Positions 1 through 7,296 of a stretch of DNA of 9,831 nt are shown in pieces. The notes beneath the pieces are model-generated. The model was not told where the DNA came from. It saw only the letters and a list, made by a program, of their open reading frames with translations, and did not search any database. Positions within the stretch are counted from its first letter, which is position 1; the number at the start of each line of letters is the position of its first letter. The stretch is from DASWVC01 sp036401335 (GTDB taxonomy: Bacteria > Verrucomicrobiota > Verrucomicrobiia > Chthoniobacterales > JAFAMB01). The stretch spans positions 1 to 9,831 of the forward strand of contig DASWVC010000137.1 in assembly GCA_036401335.1 (NCBI GenBank). Direction: 5' to 3'. A program made the position numbers and the translations under genes.

Positions 1-25
1 GAAGCAAGCGCTGCCGGCCCTCACC

Positions 26-1045
26 CTACACTTCGATCATGGCCTTGATCACACCCGTTTCGGGCTTGGTCCAACTTGGGAATTCAGCCACGGCATCCTC
101 AAACGCCGCCCGGTGGGTGATCCATGAACGGGTGTCTATCCGGCCGGCCTCAATCAACTCGATGATGCGCGTGAAGTTTTCCGGCCGCGCGTTGCGGCTG
201 GCCAAAACGGACAGTTCGCGCCGGTGAAAGTCGGGGTCGTTGAACGTCAAGTCACCCGGGAAAAGCCCAACAAACGTCAAACGTCCCCCATGGGCCGGGT
301 AGGCGAAAGCGCCCGCCATCGATTTCGGGTTGCCCGTGGCATCGAAAACGGCCGTTGGCAGGTCGCCTGACGTGATCCGCTGAAGCGCTTCCAGCGGGTT
401 CTCCGAGCCGGCGTTAACGGCCTGGGGAACATGGAGCTGTTCCCGGCAGAAGGCGAGGCGTTTGGCGTTGACGTCGAGCACGATGACCTGTGTCCCGGCC
501 TCCATCGCAAACTGGATGACCGCCAGTCCGATTGGTCCGGCACCGATAACCAGAACGAATTCACCTGCTTGCAACCCGGCCCGCTCCACTGCATGGCACC
601 CGATGCCGAGCGTTTCGACCAGCGCCAACTGATCCAGGGTCAGCCTTCCCGAAGGGTGCAGCTTGCGCGTGGGCACCACCAACTGTTCCCGCATCCCGCC
701 ATCCGTATGGACACCCAGAACCTTCAGGTTAACGCAGCAGTTCGGTTTACCCCTGCGGCAGGCAATGCAGGTGCCGCAGTTGAGGTAGGGCTCCAACGCA
801 CAACGGTCACCCGGTTTCACTTTGCTCGCGGGATCGCCCGTGGCCACCACCTCCACCCCAAGCTCGTGACCGAGAATGCGGGGGTAATTGAAAAAGGGTT
901 GTTTCCCGTTGAAGGCATGAATGTCGGTGCCGCACACACCGATGCGGTGTACGCGCACCAGCGTTTCGTCAGGGCGCAAGGCACCGGGGCCTTCCGTGGA
1001 AACAAGGGCCAGATGGCCGGGTTCTTCAAGGCGAATGGTTTTCAT
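26..1045 (-). CDS. Zinc-dependent medium-chain alcohol/polyol dehydrogenase (MDR family)
   Basis: Cytoplasmic NAD(P)-dependent dehydrogenase of the zinc-containing medium-chain family, 339 aa from the chosen ATG, a normal length. The N-terminal GroES-like catalytic domain carries the catalytic zinc ligands C38, H60 and E61 (GHE) with E144 nearby. The structural zinc lobe has C90, C93, C96 and C104 (C-x2-C-x2-C-x7-C). The Rossmann domain has VIGAGPIG (167-173), and D191 at the end of the second strand points to NAD over NADP. Overall look is closest to the RspB / galactonate / sorbitol dehydrogenase-like branch, not classical ethanol dehydrogenase. A GTG at 1072 would add nine residues, but the family N-terminus starts at MKTIRLEEPG, so the ATG at 1045 is preferred. 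No Shine-Dalgarno is visible. It lies about 100 bases downstream of eutC on the same strand, so it may be the last gene seen of the ethanolamine operon. A role in acetaldehyde/ethanol conversion is inference only; a sugar-acid or polyol substrate is equally possible. Confidence 0.9.
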   Translation of the reverse strand: MKTIRLEEPGHLALVSTEGPGALRPDETLVRVHRIGVCGTDIHAFNGKQPFFNYPRILGHELGVEVVATGDPASKVKPGDRCALEPYLNCGTCIACRRGKPNCCVNLKVLGVHTDGGMREQLVVPTRKLHPSGRLTLDQLALVETLGIGCHAVERAGLQAGEFVLVIGAGPIGLAVIQFAMEAGTQVIVLDVNAKRLAFCREQLHVPQAVNAGSENPLEALQRITSGDLPTAVFDATGNPKSMAGAFAYPAHGGRLTFVGLFPGDLTFNDPDFHRRELSVLASRNARPENFTRIIELIEAGRIDTRSWITHRAAFEDAVAEFPSWTKPETGVIKAMIEV

Positions 1046-1145
1046 GGGTGAACGTAAAAGAAAACCGCTCACCCTGACGCGTTACGCAACGAAATTCTTG
1101 ATCAGAAACCAGCCGCCGCCACAACGGTTGCCGCTGGACGGACCC

Positions 1146-2042
1146 TCACGCCAAACGCTTGGGCGGCTTCGCAGCGCCGGGTTCGGCTGAGGTGCCCGCC
1201 GCCAGTTGGGCTGCTTGATCCACCACCGAGACCGGCAGGAAATCGTCTTTCAACCGTACCCCGCTCATTCCCAGATTTCTCGATGCGGTCAGCAGGTAGT
1301 GAATTTTCTGTGCCGCCGCTTCCGGTGGGATCCCGCCGGACCGGATGTTGGACACGCAATTGCGATCGGCATCGTGCCGCCCCACCTTTGGATCAAACGT
1401 AAAGTACGCGCCCAAACTGTCCGCCGAACCCAAACCCGGCCGCTCGCCCAGAAGCATCAAGCTTAACCTGGCCCGAAAAATCTCACCGATCTCATCCTGG
1501 AGAGCGACCCGCCCGTGCCGGGCGACGACGATCGGCGCAACCGACCACCTATCGCGGTTCAACAATCCCGTGAGCGCCTGCACCAAAGGAACGGATTGGG
1601 TGGCCGCTGCCAGCGTGGATAACCCGTCGGAAAGAATGATGACCAGGTCATGACCCGCGCCGCGCCGCGCCGTTTTTTCCAGAAGGCTCCGCGACTCCCC
1701 GTCCAGGCACCGTCCAAGGTCCGGCCGCTGCAAAAACTCCGCCCGGTCACGTGCCCGGCTCCGCACCAGCAGGGTCGCGTGTCCGAGCGTCTTCAGCTGC
1801 TGCGCGAGCTCTTCCGCATCGAAGGGAGACCAGACCGCCACGCGCGCTCGTGCATGGTCGAGCCGGAACGCAAGTTGATGCCTCGTCGGCACGCTGCCAC
1901 CCGCACGCCCCAGGGCGATGCGGGCCGGAGTGAAACGCCGGAGTGCGTTCCACGGATCTGCCGCGGTTTGGGCCCGCACCAGCCCGGCCACGGGCTCACC
2001 GGGGGCGGAGGAATCACCGTCAGACGAACGGGGCTGATCCAT
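1146..2042 (-). CDS. eutC: Ethanolamine ammonia-lyase small subunit EutC
   Basis: Small (light) subunit of adenosylcobalamin-dependent ethanolamine ammonia-lyase, which with EutB converts ethanolamine to acetaldehyde and ammonia. It is 298 aa, close to enteric EutC. Recognisable EutC blocks in order are RIALGRAGGSVPT (41-53), the LSDGLS segment (137-142), the GERPGLGSADSLGAYFT block (199-215) and DRNCVSNIRSGGIPP (226-240). The last two form the conserved C-terminal region that helps bind cobalamin. The N-terminal 25 residues and the tail after about 268 are variable and low in complexity. Two starts are possible. TTG at 2048 would overlap the eutB stop (TTGA). ATG at 2042 begins two bases after it and is preferred. 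No Shine-Dalgarno is seen, and translational coupling to eutB is likely given the spacing. Identity is certain from the motifs plus the adjoining eutB. Confidence 0.96.
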   Translation of the reverse strand: MDQPRSSDGDSSAPGEPVAGLVRAQTAADPWNALRRFTPARIALGRAGGSVPTRHQLAFRLDHARARVAVWSPFDAEELAQQLKTLGHATLLVRSRARDRAEFLQRPDLGRCLDGESRSLLEKTARRGAGHDLVIILSDGLSTLAAATQSVPLVQALTGLLNRDRWSVAPIVVARHGRVALQDEIGEIFRARLSLMLLGERPGLGSADSLGAYFTFDPKVGRHDADRNCVSNIRSGGIPPEAAAQKIHYLLTASRNLGMSGVRLKDDFLPVSVVDQAAQLAAGTSAEPGAAKPPKRLA

Positions 2043-2044
2043 GG

Positions 2045-3436
2045 TCAATGGGCCAGGACAGCGAGCTGCGGCGCAACGAGCGCATGGTTTGAGCCGACTG
2101 GATTGAGGGCTCCGCTGCTTCCGAAGATGCTCATGCTCCGAAGCCAGCGGTCAAACTCCGGCGCCGGCTTGAGACCGAGGACCTGACGGAGGTACAAGCT
2201 GTCGTGGAAGCTGGTCGATTGGTAATTTAACATGACGTCATCCGCGCCTGGAACGCCCATGATGTAGTTGCATCCCGCCACTCCGAGCAAGGTTAACAGG
2301 TTGTCCATGTCATCCTGATCGGCTTCGGCATGGTTGGTGTAGCAGACGTCACAGCCCATCGGGACGCCAAGAAGTTTGCCACAGAAATGATCTTCCAGAC
2401 CCGCCCGCGTGATCTGCTTGCCATCATAGAGGTATTCCGGACCGATGAAGCCGACCACGGTGTTGACCAGCAGGGGTGCAAATTCGCGGGCCACTCCATA
2501 AGCGCGCGCTTCGAGCGTCTGTTGATCAACCCCGTGATGGGCATTGGCCGACAGGCAGGAACCTTGACCGGTCTCAAAGTACATCACGTTGTTTCCCACC
2601 GTCCCGCGATTCAGCGCGAGGGCTGCGTGGTGCGCTTCCGCCAACAAGGCCAGGTCAATCCCGAAGCTCTTATTTGCTTTTTCTGTTCCCGCAATCGATT
2701 GAAAAACGAGATCGACCGGGTCGCCGCGCCCCATGCATTCCAGCGCCGTCGTCACGTGCGCCAACACGCAAGACTGGGTCGGAATCCGGTATTCGGTGAT
2801 CAACTCGTCCATCAGCTTCAGCAGGTTCCCCATCGCCTGCGGGCTGTCAGTTGCCGGGTTAAGCCCGATGACCGCATCGCCACAGCCGTACATGAGGCCG
2901 TCCAGGATGGAAGCGGCCACCCCTTTCGGGTCGTCGGTTGGGTGGTTGGGTTGGAGCCGGACGCTCAAGTGGCCCGGAAGACCGATCGTGTTGCGGAAAC
3001 GGGTCACGACCTGAGCCTTCTTCCCCACCAAAATGAGGTCCTGGTTTGACATCAATTTGCTCACCGCGGCGGCCATTTCCGGCGTCAACCCAGGGCGGAG
3101 CCGCGCAATGGTGGCGGTCTCCGTTTCGTACAACAACAGGAAGTTCCGAAACTCACCGACGGAAAACCCTTGCAGTTCCGCGAAAACCGCCCGGTCCTGG
3201 CGATCAAAGATGAGCCGGGTGACTTCGTCTTCTTCGTAGGGGATCAGCGGTTCTTCGATGAACCTTTCCAGCGGCACGTCCGCGAGGCACATCTGGGCTG
3301 CAACCCGCTCTTGCGCGTCGTGAGCAGCCAGTCCGGCGAGCTGATCGCCCGTGCGCTGCGGGCTCGCCTTGGCCATGAGGGTCTTAAGATCCGCAAAGGC
3401 GTACGAAGATCCTTTGATGGTGATGTGGTAGGCCAT
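2045..3436 (-). CDS. eutB: Ethanolamine ammonia-lyase large subunit EutB
   Basis: Large catalytic (TIM-barrel) subunit of ethanolamine ammonia-lyase, an adenosylcobalamin radical enzyme. It has 463 aa, slightly longer than the enteric protein. The substrate-site residues known from Salmonella/E. coli EutB are in place: R160 and Q162 in the SVRLQPNHPTDD block, N193 in GLNPATDS, E288 in MYFETGQGS (family E287) and D363 in MGCDVCYTNHAEAD (family D362). The one-residue shift of the last two suggests a single-residue insertion between about 193 and 288. All catalytic positions look intact, so the enzyme should be active if B12 is available. The ATG start gives a numbering that matches the family exactly at R160. 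It begins 9 bases after the permease stop and runs to within 2 bases of the eutC ATG, so permease-eutB-eutC are almost certainly one transcript. No EutA-type reactivating factor is present in the window. Confidence 0.98.
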   Translation of the reverse strand: MAYHITIKGSSYAFADLKTLMAKASPQRTGDQLAGLAAHDAQERVAAQMCLADVPLERFIEEPLIPYEEDEVTRLIFDRQDRAVFAELQGFSVGEFRNFLLLYETETATIARLRPGLTPEMAAAVSKLMSNQDLILVGKKAQVVTRFRNTIGLPGHLSVRLQPNHPTDDPKGVAASILDGLMYGCGDAVIGLNPATDSPQAMGNLLKLMDELITEYRIPTQSCVLAHVTTALECMGRGDPVDLVFQSIAGTEKANKSFGIDLALLAEAHHAALALNRGTVGNNVMYFETGQGSCLSANAHHGVDQQTLEARAYGVAREFAPLLVNTVVGFIGPEYLYDGKQITRAGLEDHFCGKLLGVPMGCDVCYTNHAEADQDDMDNLLTLLGVAGCNYIMGVPGADDVMLNYQSTSFHDSLYLRQVLGLKPAPEFDRWLRSMSIFGSSGALNPVGSNHALVAPQLAVLAH

Positions 3437-3445
3437 GGCTCCATT

Positions 3446-4993
3446 CTAAACGGCCTTCGTCACGGGGTCGGAACTCCGGACACCCGCCGGTGCGGGATTT
3501 TGCGCCGCCAGGTGAGGCGGCCCTTTGAAGGCTTTACGCATGCCGCCAAACCACGCAACGACAAGCAGCACCGCGAGACCGAAGGTCACGGGCAGAGCCG
3601 GCTGGTTCGGCGGTTGGACGCCCGCATAGATGAGCACCGCCGTCCCCAGGACCGACAGGACGCAGATGGTTTTGTACAGGGGGCCACCAAGGTCGAAAGG
3701 ACCCATGCGCTGCCACTTCTTGCCGTAAGCAAAGAACCCCACCGCCGACGGCATGACGTAGGAAATGTACAAGAAGATCACGGTGGCAGTGGTTAGGGTC
3801 GAATAAGCCGGGCTGTAGAGGGTGCAAGCCACCGCGAGCGCGGCCGCCACCCACACCGCGGTCGCCGGACTTCCAAAGGTGGGAGAAACCCGCCGCAGCC
3901 ATTGCGAACCAGGCATGCCGCCGTCACGTGAGAATGCGTACAGCATCCGGGACGTTGACGTAAGGCACGCGAGCCCGCACAGGTAATTGGCCACCAGAAT
4001 CCCGACCTCCAGCGGCCATTTCAACCAACCCGGCATCACCTGGTCCATCATCCAGAAGAAAATGTTGCCCGCTTGTTTAGCCCCCTCGGCTACGCTGGGC
4101 AGCGCCAGTACAATGGCAGACACCATGATCCAGCCGAACAAGCCCGAAAAAAACACCGCGCGAATGATCCCTTTCGGGACGTTACGGCTTGCGTCCTTGG
4201 TTTCTTCCGCGGTGTGGGCGGAAGCATCAAAGCCGGTAATGGTGTAAATTGGCCAAAGCAGCGCAAGGAGGAAAAGCATCGACACGTTGCCTGTTCCGGG
4301 CCAGACGCCGCCGCCCGCGTCGCCGCTGGTGTTTGTAAACGTAAACAGACGAGAAAAATCGTGGGTCGGAGCAAGCCCGAGCAGGGCAACGGTCAACACC
4401 GCAGCGACGGCGAAGATCAGGTAGCCGCTGAAATCAATGAGAAGGGTGGTTAGCCGGATTCCCAGGTGATTCAGAATGCCATGAGAAATCGCGATCACGA
4501 CCACACCCAAGGTCTGGGCAGCGAAGCCCAGCTTTGCCGGGTCGCCCCCGAAGGTGCTCACGGCCAGCTGGTAAGTTCCCACATTAACGGCTGCCGTCAC
4601 AAAGATCAGTCCAAGGAGGTTGAACCAGGCCGTCGCCCAGCCCCATCCTTTCCCTCCCAAGGTTGAGCTCCAATGGTACAAACCGCCGGCGGTCGGGTAA
4701 GCCGAGCCGATTTGCGCCATGCCCAGAGCCACAACCAAAGCGAAAATTACCCCAAGCGGCCAGGCGAACCCGGCGGCGGCCCCGCCCAAGGCGCTTGTTC
4801 CGAGTTGCACGGAAGTAATCCCTCCGGCCAGAATGCAGATGACTGAGAAGGAGATCGCGAAGTTAGAGAAGCCACCCATGCTGCGCTTCAGTTCCTGTTT
4901 ATAACCCAAGCTCTCCAACAGTTTCGCGTCATCAGACGCGACCTCGGCCATGCCACGGGATCCAGCCATGGACGGGAAAACAGCATTTTGCAT
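3446..4993 (-). CDS. APC-superfamily permease, probable ethanolamine/amine uptake
   Basis: Inner-membrane permease of the amino acid-polyamine-organocation superfamily, 515 aa with about 12 predicted membrane segments. Visible features are the N-terminal motif LGYKQELKRSMGGFSNFAIS (29-48) entering TM1, the loop motif FDASAHTAEETKDASRNVPK (255-274), and SRMLYAFSRDGGMPG (348-362). These are hallmarks of the amino acid/choline (ACT, GABA permease/Hnm1-like) branch and not of the Eat-type ethanolamine permeases. The first 28 and last 30 residues look soluble and non-conserved. It is the first gene of the eut cluster, 9 bases before eutB, which argues for ethanolamine as substrate. Yeast Hnm1 of the same branch is known to carry choline and ethanolamine. 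Choline, GABA or another amine cannot be excluded. The start ATG at 4993 is the most upstream; ATGs at residues 9 and 15 are alternatives. No clear ribosome binding site is seen. A weak TATAGA box lies on the minus strand at 5008-5013. Confidence 0.88.
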   Translation of the reverse strand: MQNAVFPSMAGSRGMAEVASDDAKLLESLGYKQELKRSMGGFSNFAISFSVICILAGGITSVQLGTSALGGAAAGFAWPLGVIFALVVALGMAQIGSAYPTAGGLYHWSSTLGGKGWGWATAWFNLLGLIFVTAAVNVGTYQLAVSTFGGDPAKLGFAAQTLGVVVIAISHGILNHLGIRLTTLLIDFSGYLIFAVAAVLTVALLGLAPTHDFSRLFTFTNTSGDAGGGVWPGTGNVSMLFLLALLWPIYTITGFDASAHTAEETKDASRNVPKGIIRAVFFSGLFGWIMVSAIVLALPSVAEGAKQAGNIFFWMMDQVMPGWLKWPLEVGILVANYLCGLACLTSTSRMLYAFSRDGGMPGSQWLRRVSPTFGSPATAVWVAAALAVACTLYSPAYSTLTTATVIFLYISYVMPSAVGFFAYGKKWQRMGPFDLGGPLYKTICVLSVLGTAVLIYAGVQPPNQPALPVTFGLAVLLVVAWFGGMRKAFKGPPHLAAQNPAPAGVRSSDPVTKAV

Positions 4994-5066
4994 TCCACGC
5001 TAAAAAATCTATAAACCTGAGGCTTGGGAATTGGGAAGAGACGTGCGCTGATTTTCCGGCAAGGAC

Positions 5067-5110
5067 GGCATTGACTGCCACGCGGCTGCCTCTATACTGC
5101 CACCGGGCAG
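5067..5110. promoter_or_regulatory. Candidate autoregulatory operator with 11-bp phased CTGCC repeats
   Basis: CTGCC occurs at 5075-5079, 5086-5090 and 5097-5101, each step exactly 11 bp; the first and third extend to CTGCCAC. An inverted GGCAG follows at 5106-5110, making CTGCC-N4-GGCAG, and an inverted GGCA at 5067-5070 makes GGCA-N5-TGCC around the -35 box. The array covers the -35 to +1 region of the toxin-antitoxin promoter, placing the sites on one face of the helix. Autorepression by the Xre-type antitoxin, alone or with toxin, is the expected use. This is inference from layout. Confidence 0.55.
5071..5098 (+). promoter_or_regulatory. Sigma-70-type promoter of the toxin-antitoxin pair
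   Basis: TTGACT at 5071-5076 (5 of 6 to the -35 consensus) is separated by 16 bases from TATACT at 5093-5098 (5 of 6 to the -10 consensus). This is the best promoter match in the window. Transcription would start near 5105, giving a leader of about 20 bases before the antitoxin ATG at 5125. It also shows that the TTG at 5071, which is in frame with the antitoxin, is part of the -35 box and not a start codon. Confidence 0.75.
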
Positions 5111-5124
5111 AGAAAACCCGCCGG

Positions 5125-5571
5125 ATGGATTACGCTAACCTTACCCTTGTTCTCCCGCAGTCGGCGTCGCCGTTGGAATCGCCCAACCTTGCGGATGCAG
5201 CCACGCGCGAACGCCTCACCCTTGCCGCCGTCCAGGCCGTGGTGCGCCTGGCGGACCTCTGGCAGCTGAATACCGCTGAGGTTTGCGCATTGTTAGGCGA
5301 TGTTTCGCCCCGTACGTGGTTCCGCATCAAAGCTGGCGGCTGGTCCGGAGCGCTCTCGCAGGATACCCTGACGCGGATCAGTGCCCTTGTCGGCATTTTC
5401 AAAGGATTGCGCATTCTGTTTTCGGAGCCCCTGGCGGATGAATGGGTGCGATTGCCAAACACCGGTCGCCTTTATGGCGGACAGCGGCCCATCGATGCCA
5501 TGGTTGCGGGCGGCATCCCTAAGATGCTTGAGGTCCGGCGTCACGTCGATGCCATGCGCGGCGGGATGTGA
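5125..5571 (+). CDS. Antitoxin, Xre/MbcA/ParS-type (RES-Xre system)
   Basis: DNA-binding antitoxin of the RES-Xre class, 148 aa. An N-terminal helical Xre-like HTH region spans about 25-70, with the segment AEVCALLGDVSPRTWFRIKA at 51-70. The C-terminal toxin-binding domain (about 80-148) has the family signature: ISALVGIFKGLRILFS, then W107, PNTG, RPIDAMVAGG (121-130) and ML-VRRHVDAMRGG at the end. In known relatives the C-terminal tail covers the toxin active site and the HTH represses the operon promoter. ATG 5125 is chosen because the only longer start (TTG 5071) lies inside the -35 box. There is no Shine-Dalgarno in the roughly 20-base leader. The stop TGA (5569-5571) overlaps the toxin ATG by one base (TGATG), so the two are translationally coupled. 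Divergent from the permease gene across a 131-bp gap. Confidence 0.92.
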   Translation: MDYANLTLVLPQSASPLESPNLADAATRERLTLAAVQAVVRLADLWQLNTAEVCALLGDVSPRTWFRIKAGGWSGALSQDTLTRISALVGIFKGLRILFSEPLADEWVRLPNTGRLYGGQRPIDAMVAGGIPKMLEVRRHVDAMRGGM

Positions 5572-6254
5572 TGATTTCGGTTGTCTACCTTGTCCAGCAG
5601 GACACCATCCGGCTGATCCCGACCGGCCGGCTGAAACCGCCTGCGCTGCGCCCCCTGACCGTCAACGACGATGCGCTCGCCAACCTTGCCAGCCTCGAAA
5701 GCGCCACGAGCGGCCGCCTGCAGGGGCAGCAATCGGGGTTGCCGGACCTTGACCCGCGGGAGCTCGTGTTCGGCAGCCCGGGCCAAACCTTTATCAACGC
5801 CGCGTTTACTTACACCCGGCCCGGGGGCAACCGTTTCAACGACGACGAACGGGGAGCTTGGTATTGTGCGTTCGAAGCCGAGACCTCGCTGGGCGAGGTC
5901 TCCTACCATCTCACGCGCGAGCTGCAAGCGATTGGGCGCTTTGAAAACGTGACCGATTACGCGGAGCTCTGTGCCGACTTTATCGGCCCTTTTCACGACC
6001 TCCGTCCGGCAGATTCCGCCAAGGAGCCCTGCCTTGGCCCTGACCCGGCCGTTGCTTACCCGCTCGGCCAGGCCGTTGCTCGCCGCCTGCGGCGCGAAGC
6101 GGCGAGCAACGGCATTGTTTACCCGTCTGTCCGGCGAACGGGCGGAACCTGCCTCGTCGCTTTCCGGCCCCAGCTCGTCCAAAACCTTCGTCAGGGCGGC
6201 ATTTGGCGTCTCGCATGGCATGGCTCGCCGACGCCCTCCATCACCCGCGCCTGA
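5571..6254 (+). CDS. RES-domain toxin (predicted NAD+ phosphorylase/glycohydrolase)
   Basis: Toxin of the RES-Xre toxin-antitoxin class, 227 aa, expected to act in the cytoplasm by destroying NAD+ and so arresting growth. The polar trio that names the family is visible: R88 in GGNRFND, E109 in AETSLGEVSYH, and S186 in GIVYPSVRRTGG. Y98 (WYCAFEAE) fits the conserved active-site tyrosine. The ending CLVAFRPQLVQN...WRLAWHGSP is also typical. About 80 residues precede the core arginine, longer than in minimal RES toxins. The residues appear intact, so an active toxin held by the antitoxin is expected. ATG 5571 overlaps the antitoxin stop; GTG 5568 is an alternative start. Its last 64 bp overlap the 3' end of the convergent EamA transporter gene. 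Confidence 0.92.
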   Translation: MISVVYLVQQDTIRLIPTGRLKPPALRPLTVNDDALANLASLESATSGRLQGQQSGLPDLDPRELVFGSPGQTFINAAFTYTRPGGNRFNDDERGAWYCAFEAETSLGEVSYHLTRELQAIGRFENVTDYAELCADFIGPFHDLRPADSAKEPCLGPDPAVAYPLGQAVARRLRREAASNGIVYPSVRRTGGTCLVAFRPQLVQNLRQGGIWRLAWHGSPTPSITRA

Positions 6255-7231
6255 GGCACCGGAGGTCTTGGGCGCGGCGCGGTGTGCACGGCGGCTTTGC
6301 GGCCCACTGCCACGGTGGCGAAAACGGCTGCGGCCGCACCCACGGTTGCCGGCGTGATTCGTTCGCCCAAGAACCAACCCGCAGCCATGATGGTCAGGAA
6401 CGGCATCAGGAGTTGCAGCTGACCCACCCGTGCCACCCCGCCCAGGGCCAATCCGCGGTACCAGACAAAAAACCCGAGAAACTGGCTGAACAACATTACA
6501 TAGCCGAAGCCCAGCCAACCTGACCACGGCACGGCAGCCAGCGCCGTCCAACTGGTCCCGCCGGGCTTTTGCAGGGAGAGAACCATCAGCGCCCCCGTCA
6601 AAGGCGAGGCCAGCACCAGCGCCCATGAAATCGTCTGCCATCCCCCGAGGGTGCGCGAGATCAAGGCGCCCTCCGTATAACCTACCGCGGCGGCGGCAAT
6701 GGCCCCGAAGAGTGCCAGGTCGGCGGTCGCCAGACGTCCGTGGCCCTGGCCCAACGCAAAGGCAGCCACCACGCCGCTCCCCGCGGCGCCGGCCAGCCAG
6801 AAAAGCACCGACGGGCGTTCCCTGCCCCTTAAGGTACCCACGACGGCCGTCGCCAGGGGCAGCAGCCCGACGACGGCGCCCGCGTGGGTAGCGGGCACGC
6901 GTCGAAGTGCCCACGTTAACAGAAGGGGAAATCCGAGGATGACCCCGGCAATCACCCCGGCCAGCGATCCCACGTGTTCACGCCGCGGCCGGGCTTGACG
7001 GGTTAACCAGAGCAGCGGAGCGGCCAGCAGCGCGGCGCCGAAGGACCGGCCGGCACCGACCAGAAGGGGGTCAAGCCCGCCCGCGACCGCCGCCCGGGTG
7101 GCCGGCGCTGTCAGGCTGAAACAGAGCACGCCGAGCAGGCCGAGAATAAGCCCCTCCCTCTCCGGGGACAGCTCGCGGAACGGTCTTGAAGCGCCAGCAA
7201 CGATAAAGGCTAAACGACGTGGTGAGGGCAT
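6191..7231 (-). CDS. EamA/DMT-family transporter
   Basis: Integral inner-membrane transporter of the drug/metabolite superfamily, 346 aa, with two EamA repeats at about 27-155 and 171-310 giving ten predicted membrane segments. Visible features include LGFPLLLTWALRRVPATHAG (99-118) in the first repeat and GLALGGVARVGQLQLLMPFL (260-279) with WFLGERIT (286-293) in the second, the usual EamA end-of-repeat pattern. Substrate is unknown; relatives export amino acids or other small metabolites. After the last membrane segment there is a 36-residue proline/arginine-rich tail, and its last 20 residues are read antisense to the toxin gene. It is divergent from a MocR-type regulator 160 bp away, a common pairing in which the regulator controls the transporter. 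ATG 7231 has only a weak AGG four bases upstream. Confidence 0.92.
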   Translation of the reverse strand: MPSPRRLAFIVAGASRPFRELSPEREGLILGLLGVLCFSLTAPATRAAVAGGLDPLLVGAGRSFGAALLAAPLLWLTRQARPRREHVGSLAGVIAGVILGFPLLLTWALRRVPATHAGAVVGLLPLATAVVGTLRGRERPSVLFWLAGAAGSGVVAAFALGQGHGRLATADLALFGAIAAAAVGYTEGALISRTLGGWQTISWALVLASPLTGALMVLSLQKPGGTSWTALAAVPWSGWLGFGYVMLFSQFLGFFVWYRGLALGGVARVGQLQLLMPFLTIMAAGWFLGERITPATVGAAAAVFATVAVGRKAAVHTAPRPRPPVPQARVMEGVGEPCHARRQMPP

Positions 7232-7296
7232 CTGGCCTGCAGATTAGAGCCGGAACCGGCAACCATAACAGAGGCAGACGCGTGAAATTGTTGCCA

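Noticed and set aside
2330..3049. 239-codon plus-strand open frame inside eutB
   Set aside because: Fully antisense to a strongly conserved part of eutB; no recognisable motif or start signal.
3170..3796. 208-codon plus-strand open frame across the eutB/permease junction
   Set aside because: Antisense shadow of two well-supported genes with a charged, motif-free translation.
5008..5013. Minus-strand TATAGA as the permease -10 box
   Set aside because: No acceptable -35 element lies 16-18 bp upstream, and the implied leader would be only about 8 bases. Kept as a weak possibility only.
5071..5124. Upstream TTG start for the antitoxin adding 18 residues
   Set aside because: The TTG is the -35 box of a strong promoter, and the added residues lie upstream of the expected transcription start.
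4994..5124. Cobalamin riboswitch upstream of the B12-dependent lyase operon
   Set aside because: The 131-bp gap is short, lacks a recognisable B12-box on the minus strand, and is largely taken by the divergent toxin-antitoxin promoter.
5541..6914. Long open frame (about 457 codons) on the minus strand across the RES toxin and EamA genes
   Set aside because: It is antisense to the toxin and in another frame of the EamA gene, both of which have clear family motifs. Its translation is Arg/Gly-rich without any domain pattern, as expected for a shadow frame in GC-rich DNA.
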